Origin: Rubrivivax rivuli
GTDB taxonomy: Bacteria > Pseudomonadota > Gammaproteobacteria > Burkholderiales > Burkholderiaceae_C
Length of the DNA: 64,000 bases
Direction: 5' to 3'
Assembly: GCF_004016505.1 (NCBI RefSeq)
Contig: NZ_SACR01000005.1
Coordinates: forward strand, 534,443-598,442
Shown here: positions 1 to 7,607 of the stretch, one piece after another
How positions within the stretch are numbered: the stretch's first letter is position 1
Layout of the letters: every line of letters starts with the position of its first letter
The notes under the pieces: generated by a model
Seen by the model: the letters and a program-made list of their open reading frames with translations, nothing else
Told to the model about the DNA's origin: nothing
Database searches by the model: none
Made by a program: the position numbers and the translations under genes

Positions 1-677
1 TCTCTCTGCTCGAACAACTGCTGAAGTCCGGCATGCCCGCCGCGGGCAGCCCGCAGCGCAGCGATCTCGGCAAGTACGCCGGCGGTGCCGCCGTGGGCGG
101 CGTTCTGGGCCTGCTGATGGGCAGCAAGCGCGGCCGCAGCATGGGCGGCACGGCGCTGAAGTACGGCAGCGTCGCGGCCCTGGGCGCGCTGGCCTGGAAG
201 GTCTATCAGGACCACCAGGCCAAGCAGGCAGCCGCCACCGCGCCAGCGCCGGCCCGCGCGCCGGTCGATATCACGCCACCGGCCTATGCCGCGCCCGCCA
301 GCTTTGCCGCGCTGCCCGCGCCGCAACTGGAAGCGCACAGCCAGGCCATGCTCAAGGCGCTGATCGCAGCAGCCAAGGCCGATGGCCACATGGACCAGCG
401 CGAGCGCGGCCTGGTGCACGCCGAGCTGCAGCGCATCGAGGCCGACGCAGCCACGCGCGCCTGGGTGGACGCCGAACTCGCGCGCCCGGTGGAGCCCGCC
501 GAAGTGGCCGCTGCCGCCACCGGGCCCGAGATGGCGGCCGAGATGTACCTGGCCAGCGTGCTGATGGTCGACCAGACCACCACCATGGAGCGCGCCTACC
601 TCGACGCGCTGGCGCGCGAGCTGCGCCTGGCCCCCACGCTGAAAGCCGACCTGGAAGCGCGCGCCGCGGCGGTGTGA
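1..677 (+). CDS. DUF533 / TerB-like inner-membrane protein, 5' truncated by window edge
   Basis: The reading frame is open to the left edge. The first ATG is at 33, but the ten codons before it (SLLEQLLKSG) look like the normal N-terminus of DUF533 (YebE-like) proteins, so the true start is probably outside the window. The visible part has a glycine-rich hydrophobic stretch (GGAAVGGVLGLLMG) followed by a basic patch, a second hydrophobic segment, an Ala/Pro linker and a C-terminal alpha-helical TerB-like domain (about residues 105-214, with MLKALIAAAKADGHMDQRE as the hallmark). The biochemical role of the family is unknown; TerB-like folds bind metal or act as membrane-associated scaffolds. 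It ends 22 bp before the convergent gene at 700. Confidence 0.85.
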   Translation, partial: SLLEQLLKSGMPAAGSPQRSDLGKYAGGAAVGGVLGLLMGSKRGRSMGGTALKYGSVAALGALAWKVYQDHQAKQAAATAPAPARAPVDITPPAYAAPASFAALPAPQLEAHSQAMLKALIAAAKADGHMDQRERGLVHAELQRIEADAATRAWVDAELARPVEPAEVAAAATGPEMAAEMYLASVLMVDQTTTMERAYLDALARELRLAPTLKADLEARAAAV

Positions 678-699
678 AGGGCCGCCGGCCCACCACTGC

Positions 700-2526
700 T
701 CAGGCCGCGCTGCGCAGCGGCACCGCCGCCGGGCTGGCCGGCCGCACGGTGCTGAGGCAACTCACCAGCGCCTCCACCAGCTCGTCGCCGTTCATGCCGC
801 GGTCCACGGCCATCACGTGGGCCGCGGGCAGCGGCTGGCCGGGCTGGGTGCCCAGCGTGCCGTGCACGGCGGCGTGGTCGGTCTGGCCGTCCACCAGGAA
901 GACGGTGCGCGACAGGGCGCCGGTGTCGCGCAGTTGCGCCAGCTCCCAGGCGGTACCGCGTCGTTCGGTGTTGAAGCCGCGCAGGTCCACCACCACGGCA
1001 TCGCAGCCCTGCAGCAGGCCTTTCACGGCCTCTTGCCACATGTCGGCGAAACAGAAGTACTCGTTGACGCGGTAGCGGCCGTCGGGGTCGGGCTGATCGT
1101 CCAAGGTGGAGATGCGGCGGCGCAGCGTGGCGCTGTCGGCGATGAAGCTGTCGCGCAGGCGCCCGCGCAGGAAGGCGGCGGCCTTGGCCGGGTCGATGGT
1201 GTGCGCGGCCATGTCGGTGCCGCCGATCAGCACGATGGGGCCGATGAAGCGCCAGCGGTACTCCAGCTCGTCCATCAGGCGCTCGCCACGGCTGTCTTGC
1301 GCGAACACGCGCAGCACCAGCAGGCGGCGGTTGCTGGCCAGCGGCTGCAGGCCGTAGCGCGTGACCAGCCAGTACACCAGCAGCGCCAGTGCGCTGGCGC
1401 CGGCCAGCTGCAGGTTGCTGGGGTCGATGAGCGAGGCGCCCTGGAACATGGTCTCGATGGCCATGGCCACGCCCGAGACCGCCAGCATCCAGCTGAAGAC
1501 CTGGAACTGCGCGTCGCTGAAGAGCTTCTGCGCGTAGGCCAGGCCGATCCAGCTCAGCATGAAAAACGCCGCCAATGCACCCAGGCCCAGCGCACAGCCG
1601 AGGATGAGGCTGCGCGTGAACGTGTCCTCGGGCTGCAGCAGGTCCCAGGCCAGCGCCCCGGCGCCCAGCGCCACCACGAAGATGGTGAGCAGCGCCGCAC
1701 CCAGCAGCGGCACCAGCGTGCGCTTGATGCGGTCGACCATGGTCAGGAAACACAGGCCGATGGCCACCAGCGCGATGAAGCAGGAAGACAGCAGCTTCAG
1801 CAGCACCGGGTGCTGCACCACGTTCAGCGCCACCAGCAGTGTGCCCAGCACCACCAGCACGGCCGGCAGCTTGAACTTCCAGCCCCACAGCACCGCCATC
1901 GCCTGCAGGCGGCGCCCCCAGGCCGTGGGCGCCCAGGCGCGCAGCAGCACCGCGGCGGCCGTGAGCAGCACCACGCCGCCCAGCGCCAGCAGCGAGGCCT
2001 GCCGGCCGCCGCTGCCGCCCAGCGAGGTGACGATGGCCTGCATCGCGAAGGCTGCAAAGGTGGCCGGCGCGAAGTACACCCAGAACAGCCGCCCGAAGCG
2101 CGCCGCCGACACGCCCAGCAGCACCACCGGCCCGCAGAAGGCCGCGAACATGAAGAAGGAGATGCCCCAGGACAGCAGGCCGTCGCTGCCGCTGTCGAAG
2201 CGGTAGAAGAAGGCCGTGGCGGCCATCGCCGAGTACAGCGTCAGCACCCCCAGCAGCACGCCCAGCACCCGCCGGCGCTGGCGCTCGATGGCATGCAGCA
2301 GCGCGCGACCCTGCAGCGGCGCCGTGGCCGAGGCCGGCGGGGCGGCGGCCGGCGCCATCATGAAGTTGCGCAAGCGGCGCCGGTACAGGCGCAGCACCCA
2401 GGGCGCGCTCAGCTGGGCCAGGACCATCACCACGATGCCCAGCCAGGTGAAGGCGATGCTGAGATCCACCGCCTCGGCCGGCAAGGGGGCGGAGGCTGCC
2501 AGGGTGGCGGCGGTGGGGGTGTCCAT
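700..2526 (-). CDS. Multi-pass membrane protein with C-terminal soluble alpha/beta domain, function unknown
   Basis: A 608-residue protein starting at the ATG whose complement is 2524-2526 (MDTPTAATLA). The frame stays open upstream to 2922 but that part is low-complexity and overlaps the divergent methyltransferase. About ten hydrophobic segments are visible in roughly residues 20-400 (for example AFTWLGIVVMVLAQLSA and FKLPAVLVVLGTLLVALNVV), with Arg-rich loops. The last 180 residues are soluble and include VLIGGTDMAAHTID, a YFCFADMWQEA stretch and VVVDLRGFNTERRGTAWELA, which reads like a Rossmann-type strand-loop-helix. I do not recognise the family. The start lies 21 bp from the divergent DUF938 gene. 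Confidence 0.8.
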   Translation of the reverse strand: MDTPTAATLAASAPLPAEAVDLSIAFTWLGIVVMVLAQLSAPWVLRLYRRRLRNFMMAPAAAPPASATAPLQGRALLHAIERQRRRVLGVLLGVLTLYSAMAATAFFYRFDSGSDGLLSWGISFFMFAAFCGPVVLLGVSAARFGRLFWVYFAPATFAAFAMQAIVTSLGGSGGRQASLLALGGVVLLTAAAVLLRAWAPTAWGRRLQAMAVLWGWKFKLPAVLVVLGTLLVALNVVQHPVLLKLLSSCFIALVAIGLCFLTMVDRIKRTLVPLLGAALLTIFVVALGAGALAWDLLQPEDTFTRSLILGCALGLGALAAFFMLSWIGLAYAQKLFSDAQFQVFSWMLAVSGVAMAIETMFQGASLIDPSNLQLAGASALALLVYWLVTRYGLQPLASNRRLLVLRVFAQDSRGERLMDELEYRWRFIGPIVLIGGTDMAAHTIDPAKAAAFLRGRLRDSFIADSATLRRRISTLDDQPDPDGRYRVNEYFCFADMWQEAVKGLLQGCDAVVVDLRGFNTERRGTAWELAQLRDTGALSRTVFLVDGQTDHAAVHGTLGTQPGQPLPAAHVMAVDRGMNGDELVEALVSCLSTVRPASPAAVPLRSAA

Positions 2527-2547
2527 GGGGCGCGGACAATGTAGGCC

Positions 2548-3201
2548 ATGACGCGCTCTGGCACACCCCCTACCGTCGCCCCTGCCGTCGTTGCACCCGC
2601 GCCGGCCGATCTGCCCTTCAGCCCTGCCGCCGAGCGCAACGCGCCGCACATCCTGCACGTGCTGCAGGCCTGGCTGCCACCGGCGGCCGAGGTGCTGGAG
2701 ATCGCCAGCGGCACGGGCCAGCATGCGCAGCACTTCGCGCAGGCGCAGCCGCAGTGGCGCTGGTGGCCCACCGAAGCGCAGGCCGCGGCCTTGCCCGTGC
2801 TGCAGGCGCGCTGCGCCGGCATGCCCAACGTGCAGGCCCCGCAGGTGCTGGACGTGATGGCGCCGTCCTGGCCTGTGCCCGCCGCCGCCTTCGACGCGGT
2901 GATGGTGGCCAACCTGCTGCACATCTCGCCCTGGCCGGCCACGGCGGCCTTCTTCCGCGGTGCGGCGCGGGCCTTGCGCCCCGGCGGCTGCGTGGCCGTC
3001 TACGGTCCCTTCGTGGTGCCGGGCGAGCCGCTGGCGCCCAGCAACGCCGCCTTCGACGCCGACCTGCGCTCGCGCGACGCCCGCTGGGGGCTGCGTTCGC
3101 TGCCCGACGTGCAGGCCGAGGCGCTGGCCGCCGGCCTGCGCTTGGCCGAACGCCGCGACATGCCGGCCAACAACCTGCTGCTGCGCTGGGTGACGGCTTG
3201 A
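2548..3201 (+). CDS. DUF938 class I SAM-dependent methyltransferase
   Basis: A 217-residue protein. After a 25-residue Ala/Pro-rich leader comes FSPAAERNAPHILHVL, typical of the DUF938 (UPF0585) family, then the SAM-binding motif I VLEIASGTGQHAQHFA (about residues 50-65). It continues with a Rossmann methyltransferase fold including DAVMVANLLHISPW and LRPGGCVAVYGPF, and ends in NNLLLRWV, a family signature. The substrate is not established. ATG 2548 is the only usable start, since no in-frame ATG, GTG or TTG lies between it and the conserved core. A GACAAT hexamer at 2535-2540 ends 7 nt before the ATG, suggesting a very short or absent leader. Confidence 0.88.
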   Translation: MTRSGTPPTVAPAVVAPAPADLPFSPAAERNAPHILHVLQAWLPPAAEVLEIASGTGQHAQHFAQAQPQWRWWPTEAQAAALPVLQARCAGMPNVQAPQVLDVMAPSWPVPAAAFDAVMVANLLHISPWPATAAFFRGAARALRPGGCVAVYGPFVVPGEPLAPSNAAFDADLRSRDARWGLRSLPDVQAEALAAGLRLAERRDMPANNLLLRWVTA

Positions 3202-3224
3202 GGCTTCACTTCAGGCGAAGCCTC
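3200..3224. other. Stem-loop at end of the DUF938 gene
   Basis: GAGGCTTC (3200-3207) and GAAGCCTC (3217-3224) form a perfect 8-bp stem with a 9-nt loop, starting inside the stop codon. No T-run follows, so it is a weak candidate for an intrinsic terminator; it may instead protect the 3' end. A GATAAT hexamer at 3229-3234 follows and could be a -10 for the downstream LysR-leu genes. Confidence 0.5.
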
Positions 3225-3234
3225 GGTTGATAAT
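3205..3234 (+). promoter_or_regulatory. Possible promoter of the LysR-leuCDB genes
   Basis: TTCACT (3205-3210), an 18-bp spacer and GATAAT (3229-3234, five of six matches to TATAAT) lie 167 bp upstream of the LysR start, in the only sizeable gap before the leucine genes. The -35 match is moderate and overlaps the hairpin at 3200-3224, so this is a tentative call. The long leader (about 160 nt) shows no recognised leader peptide or riboswitch. Confidence 0.3.
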
Positions 3235-3400
3235 CGCCGGAACATGACGCCAGCCACGAAGGCTAAGCTCTGCACTGCAGGGTGCCTTCGGTGTCTGGCT
3301 CACCGGCCGGCGCCGAGCCCGCGGCCCCCACGCCCACCGGTGTGAGGGGCAGCCCCGGCGGCGGCACCCTGCAACCCCGCCCTTTGGCGCACTGCGCCCC

Positions 3401-4315
3401 ATGCGCTTCGACCTCACCACGCTCAACCTCGTGCTCGCCATCGCCGACACCCGCAGCATCACGCGCGGCGCCGAGCGTGAGCATCTGGCGCTGGCCGCGG
3501 CCAGCAAGCGCCTGAGCGATCTCGAAGCCCGCTTCGGCGTGCCGCTGTTCGAGCGCCACGCGCGCGGCGTGCTGCCGACCGAAGCCGGCCGTGCGCTGGT
3601 GCGCCACGTGCGCAGCCTGCATGCCAGCCTGCACGCGCTGGAAAGCGAGGTGGTGGAGTTCTCACGTGGCATCCAGGGCCACCTGCGCATCGCGGCCAAT
3701 GCCGGCGCCATCAGCGAATGCCTGCCGCCTGATCTGGCGGCGTTTTCACAGGCCCACCCCAAGATCCGCATCAGCCTGGAAGACCTCACCAGCGCCGACA
3801 TCCAGGCCGCCGTGGCCGAAGGCCGGGCCGACGTGGGTATCTTCGTGGCGCCGGTGCTCGACAACCGCCTCGACACGCGCACCTACCGCCACGGCGCCTT
3901 GGCCGCGATGGTGCCGGCCGGCCACGTGCTGGCCACGCGCAGCGAGGTGGCCTTCGACGACCTGCTCGACCACGACATCGTCGGCCTGCACCAGGGTGCC
4001 GCCGTGCACGAGCTGATGCGCGCCGAGGCCGAGGGCCAGGGCCGTGCGCTGAAGGCGCGGCTGCAGGTGCGCGGCTTCGACGCCATCGCGCAGCTGGTGG
4101 AAGCCGGCCTGGGCGTGGCCGTGATGCCCGCTGCCGTGGCGCAGCGTTTTGCGCAGCTTTTCCGCGTGCAGGTGCTGCCCATGCGCGACGCCTGGGCGCA
4201 GCGCAGCTACCTGCTGGGCGTGCGCCGGCAGGAGGTGCTGCCCACGGTGGTACAGCGTTTTGTCGACGCGCTGTGCCCCGCCCCACTTTCTTCTTCAGGA
4301 GACCCCCAGCCATGA
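3401..4315 (+). CDS. LysR-family transcriptional regulator, translationally coupled to leuC
   Basis: A 304-residue LysR-type regulator. The N-terminal winged HTH (about residues 1-65) contains ITRGAEREHLALAAASKRLSDLEARF, split by the usual recognition-helix spacing, and FERHARGVLPTEAG. The effector-binding domain covers about residues 90-290. Its TGA overlaps the leuC ATG (ATGA at 4312-4315), so it is co-directional and probably co-transcribed with leuCDB, unlike the common divergent arrangement of LysR genes. A role in controlling leucine biosynthesis is inferred from position only; the ligand is unknown. Confidence 0.9.
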   Translation: MRFDLTTLNLVLAIADTRSITRGAEREHLALAAASKRLSDLEARFGVPLFERHARGVLPTEAGRALVRHVRSLHASLHALESEVVEFSRGIQGHLRIAANAGAISECLPPDLAAFSQAHPKIRISLEDLTSADIQAAVAEGRADVGIFVAPVLDNRLDTRTYRHGALAAMVPAGHVLATRSEVAFDDLLDHDIVGLHQGAAVHELMRAEAEGQGRALKARLQVRGFDAIAQLVEAGLGVAVMPAAVAQRFAQLFRVQVLPMRDAWAQRSYLLGVRRQEVLPTVVQRFVDALCPAPLSSSGDPQP

Positions 4316-5736
4316 CCGCCAGGACGCTCTACGACAAGCTGTGGGACGAACACGTCGTCCACACCGAAGAAGACGGCACCGCCGTGCTCTACATCGACCG
4401 CCACCTCGTGCACGAGGTGACGAGCCCGCAAGCCTTCGAGGGCCTGCGCCTGGCCGGGCGCAAGGTGTGGCGCGTGAGCAGCATCGTGGCCACGGCCGAC
4501 CACAACACGCCCACCACGGGCTGGGAGCTGGGCCTGGCCGGCATCACCGACACGGTGAGCAAGCTGCAGATCACCACGCTGGACGCGAACATCCGCGCCA
4601 CGGGGGCGGCGGCTTACTTCCCGTTCATGGACAAGCGCCAAGGCATCGTGCACGTGATCGGCCCCGAGAACGGCGCCACGCTGCCGGGCATGACGGTGGT
4701 GTGCGGCGACAGCCACACCAGCACGCACGGCGCCTTCGGTGCGCTGGCGCACGGCATCGGCACCAGCGAGGTCGAGCACGTGATGGCGACGCAAACGCTG
4801 CTGGCGAAGAAGGCCAAGAACATGCTCGTGAAGGTGGAAGGCACGCTGGGCCGTGGCGTCACCGCCAAGGACGTGGTGCTGGCCATCATCGGCAAGATCG
4901 GCACCGCCGGTGGCACCGGCTACACCATCGAGTTCGGCGGCAGCGCCATCCGCAGCCTGAGCATGGAAGGCCGCATGACGGTGTGCAACATGGCCATCGA
5001 GGCCGGCGCGCGGGCGGGCCTGGTGGCGGTGGACGACAAGACGATTGCCTACTGCCAGGGCCGGCCGTTTTCGCCCAAGGGCGTGGAATGGGAGCAGGCC
5101 GTGGCGCATTGGCGCACGCTGCACAGCGACCCGGGTGCGCACTTCGATGCCGTGGTGGAACTCGACGCCGCACAGATCCAGCCGCAGGTGACCTGGGGTA
5201 CCAGCCCCGAGATGGTGCTTCCCGTGGACGGCCGCGTGCCCGACCCCGACAAGGAAAAAGACGCCACCAAGCGCAGCGCCATCGAACGTGCGCTGGTCTA
5301 CATGGGCCTGCAGCCCAACAAGGCCATCACCGACATCCGCATCGACAAGGTCTTCATCGGCAGCTGCACCAACAGCCGCATCGAAGACCTGCGCGAGGCC
5401 GCGGCCGTGGTCAAGCGTGTGGGCCAGAAGGTGGCTGGCAACGTGAAGCTGGCGCTGGTGGTGCCCGGCTCGGGCCAGGTGAAGGCGCAGGCCGAAGCCG
5501 AGGGCCTGCACGAGATCTTCAAGGCCGCCGGCTTTGAATGGCGCGAGCCTGGCTGCAGCATGTGCCTGGCGATGAACGCCGACCGCCTGGAGCCCGGCGA
5601 ACGCTGCGCCAGCACCAGCAACCGCAATTTCGAAGGCCGCCAGGGCGCAGGGGGGCGCACCCACCTCGTCAGCCCCGCGATGGCCGCCGCGGCCGCGCTG
5701 AACGGCCACTTCGTCGATGTCCGGAGGATTGCTTGA
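4312..5736 (+). CDS. leuC: 3-isopropylmalate dehydratase large subunit
   Basis: 474 residues, the usual length for LeuC. It isomerises 2-isopropylmalate to 3-isopropylmalate with LeuD in leucine synthesis. The [4Fe-4S] ligands are visible: Cys352 in IGSCTNSR, and Cys415 and Cys418 in CSMCLAM. GDSHTSTHGAFGALAHGIGTSEVEHV and the C-terminal TSNRNFEGRQGAGGRTHL, both family hallmarks, are intact apart from length. I start at ATG 4312, preceded by AGGAGA at 4297-4302, rather than at the in-frame upstream ATG 4273 inside the LysR gene, because MTARTLYDKLWDEHVV is the conserved N-terminus. Its stop overlaps the leuD start by one base. Confidence 0.98.
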   Translation: MTARTLYDKLWDEHVVHTEEDGTAVLYIDRHLVHEVTSPQAFEGLRLAGRKVWRVSSIVATADHNTPTTGWELGLAGITDTVSKLQITTLDANIRATGAAAYFPFMDKRQGIVHVIGPENGATLPGMTVVCGDSHTSTHGAFGALAHGIGTSEVEHVMATQTLLAKKAKNMLVKVEGTLGRGVTAKDVVLAIIGKIGTAGGTGYTIEFGGSAIRSLSMEGRMTVCNMAIEAGARAGLVAVDDKTIAYCQGRPFSPKGVEWEQAVAHWRTLHSDPGAHFDAVVELDAAQIQPQVTWGTSPEMVLPVDGRVPDPDKEKDATKRSAIERALVYMGLQPNKAITDIRIDKVFIGSCTNSRIEDLREAAAVVKRVGQKVAGNVKLALVVPGSGQVKAQAEAEGLHEIFKAAGFEWREPGCSMCLAMNADRLEPGERCASTSNRNFEGRQGAGGRTHLVSPAMAAAAALNGHFVDVRRIA

Positions 5737-6383
5737 TGGATGCCTTCACCCTGCACACGGGCCTGGTGGCCCCGATGGACCGCGCCAACGTCGACACCGA
5801 CGCCATCATCCCCAAGCAGTTCCTGAAGAGCATCGCGCGCAGTGGCTTCGGGCCTAACTTGTTCGATGAGTGGCGTTACCTCGACCCGGGTGAACCGGGC
5901 CAAGACCCGGCCAGCCGCAAGCCGAACCCTGATTTCGTGCTGAACCAGCCGCGGTACCAGGGCGCCAGCGTGCTGCTGGCGCGCCAGAACTTCGGCTGCG
6001 GCAGCAGCCGCGAGCACGCGCCCTGGGCGCTGCAGCAGTACGGCTTCCGCACCATCCTGGCGCCGAGCTTTGCCGACATCTTCTTCAACAACTGCTTCAA
6101 GAACGGCTTGCTGCCCATCGTGCTGAGCGAGGCACAGATGGACCGGCTCTTCGACGAAGTGGCGGCCTTCCCCGGCTACCAGCTCACCATCGACCTGCCG
6201 CGCCAGGTGGTGGTGAAGCCCGATGGCAGCGAGCTGCCTTTCGAGGTGGCGCCCTTCCGCAAGTACTGCCTGATCAACGGCTTCGACGACATCGGTCTGA
6301 CGCTGCGGCATCAAGACAAGATCAAAGCGTTTGAAGCCGAGCGCCTGGCCAAGATGCCCTGGCTGGCTCACACCGGCCTCTGA
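5736..6383 (+). CDS. leuD: 3-isopropylmalate dehydratase small subunit
   Basis: 215 residues, typical for LeuD. Starts at ATG 5736, sharing its A with the leuC TGA and preceded by GGAGG at 5722-5726. The conserved FTLHTGLVAPMDRANVDTDA, NFGCGSSREHAPWAL and the swivelling-domain end (GLTLRHQDKI, FE) are all present. It forms the heterodimer with LeuC that provides the catalytic serine loop. Unlike some Burkholderiales, no entericidin gene sits between leuC and leuD. Confidence 0.98.
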   Translation: MDAFTLHTGLVAPMDRANVDTDAIIPKQFLKSIARSGFGPNLFDEWRYLDPGEPGQDPASRKPNPDFVLNQPRYQGASVLLARQNFGCGSSREHAPWALQQYGFRTILAPSFADIFFNNCFKNGLLPIVLSEAQMDRLFDEVAAFPGYQLTIDLPRQVVVKPDGSELPFEVAPFRKYCLINGFDDIGLTLRHQDKIKAFEAERLAKMPWLAHTGL

Positions 6384-6398
6384 ACGAGAGCAATCACC

Positions 6399-7508
6399 AT
6401 GAGCATGAAGATCGCCATCCTGCCGGGCGACGGCATCGGCACCGAGATCGTGGCCGAGGCCGTGAAGGTGATGCAGGTGCTGGACCTGCGCTTCGAGACC
6501 GAAACCGCGCTCGTCGGTGGTGCCGCCTACGAGGCCCACGGCCACCCGCTGCCCGAGAGCACGCTGCAGCTGGCCAAGGACGCCGACGCCATCCTCTTCG
6601 GCGCCGTGGGCGACTGGAAGTACGACAAGCTGGAGCGCGCGCTGCGCCCCGAGCAGGCCATCCTGGGCCTGCGCAAGCACCTCGGGCTGTTCGCCAACTT
6701 CCGGCCGGCGCTGTGCTACCCGCAGCTCACACACGCATCGAGCCTGAAGCCCGAACTCGTGGCGGGCCTGGACATCCTGATCATTCGCGAGCTGACCGGC
6801 GACATCTACTTCGGCCAGCCGCGTGGCCGCCGCACCGCGGTGGACGGGCAATTCCCCGGCGCCGAAGAAGCTTTCGACACCATGCGCTACAGCCGGCCGG
6901 AGATCGAGCGCATCGCGCACGTCGCTTTCCAGGCCGCGCGCAAACGCAGCAACAAGGTGACCAGTGTCGACAAGGCCAACGTGCTGGAGACCTTCCAGTT
7001 CTGGAAAGACGTGGTCACCGAGGTGCACGCTGCGCACTACCCCGATGTCGAGTTGCAGCACATGTACGTGGACAACGCTGCCATGCAGCTCGTGAAGGCG
7101 CCCAAGGCCTTCGACGTGGTCTTCACCGGCAACATGTTCGGCGACATCCTCAGCGACGAGGCCGCCATGCTCACCGGCAGCATCGGCATGCTGCCGAGCG
7201 CATCGCTGGACAAGAACAACAAGGGCCTCTACGAACCCAGCCACGGCAGCGCACCCGACATCGCGGGCAAGGGCGTGGCCAACCCGCTGGCTACAATCCT
7301 GAGCCTTGCCATGATGCTGCGCTACACCCTCCAGCAACCCGCCGCCGCCGAGCGCGTGGAAGCCGCCGTGCAGGCCGTGCTGAGCGCCGGCCTGCGCACC
7401 GGCGACATCTGGAGCGAAGGCACCACGAAAGTGGGCACGCAGGCCATGGGCGACGCGGTCATCGCGGCCCTCACTGGCAAAACCATCACCACCATTACCA
7501 AGAGCTGA
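6399..7508 (+). CDS. leuB: 3-isopropylmalate dehydrogenase
   Basis: 369 residues. NAD-dependent oxidative decarboxylation of 3-isopropylmalate, the step after LeuCD. Visible hallmarks are ILPGDGIGTEIVAEAVKV, the substrate-binding RELTGDIYFGQPRG, VDKANVLETFQFWKD and the metal/NAD segment GNMFGDILSDEAAMLTGSIG. ATG 6399 is 15 bp after leuD; a second Met two codons later is an equally plausible start. It is followed by a 99-bp gap with overlapping hairpins before asd. Confidence 0.98.
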   Translation: MSMKIAILPGDGIGTEIVAEAVKVMQVLDLRFETETALVGGAAYEAHGHPLPESTLQLAKDADAILFGAVGDWKYDKLERALRPEQAILGLRKHLGLFANFRPALCYPQLTHASSLKPELVAGLDILIIRELTGDIYFGQPRGRRTAVDGQFPGAEEAFDTMRYSRPEIERIAHVAFQAARKRSNKVTSVDKANVLETFQFWKDVVTEVHAAHYPDVELQHMYVDNAAMQLVKAPKAFDVVFTGNMFGDILSDEAAMLTGSIGMLPSASLDKNNKGLYEPSHGSAPDIAGKGVANPLATILSLAMMLRYTLQQPAAAERVEAAVQAVLSAGLRTGDIWSEGTTKVGTQAMGDAVIAALTGKTITTITKS

Positions 7509-7536
7509 AGCTCTCGGATCGTCTCGCCCCCACTCT

Positions 7537-7574
7537 GGACCCCGGCGATACGGCCGGGGCAGCAGCAGGGGTCC
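7537..7574 (+). other. Two mutually exclusive hairpins in the leuB-asd gap
   Basis: Outer arms GGACCCC (7537-7543) and GGGGTCC (7568-7574) overlap the inner stem CCCCGGC (7540-7546)/GCCGGGG (7553-7559, 6-nt loop), so the two pairings compete for bases 7540-7543. No poly-T follows. It could be a processing or partial-termination element between leuB and asd; function is not shown by the sequence. Confidence 0.5.
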
Positions 7575-7607
7575 GGACAACCTGGTTAGTGGAAAGGCAA
7601 GACTGAG

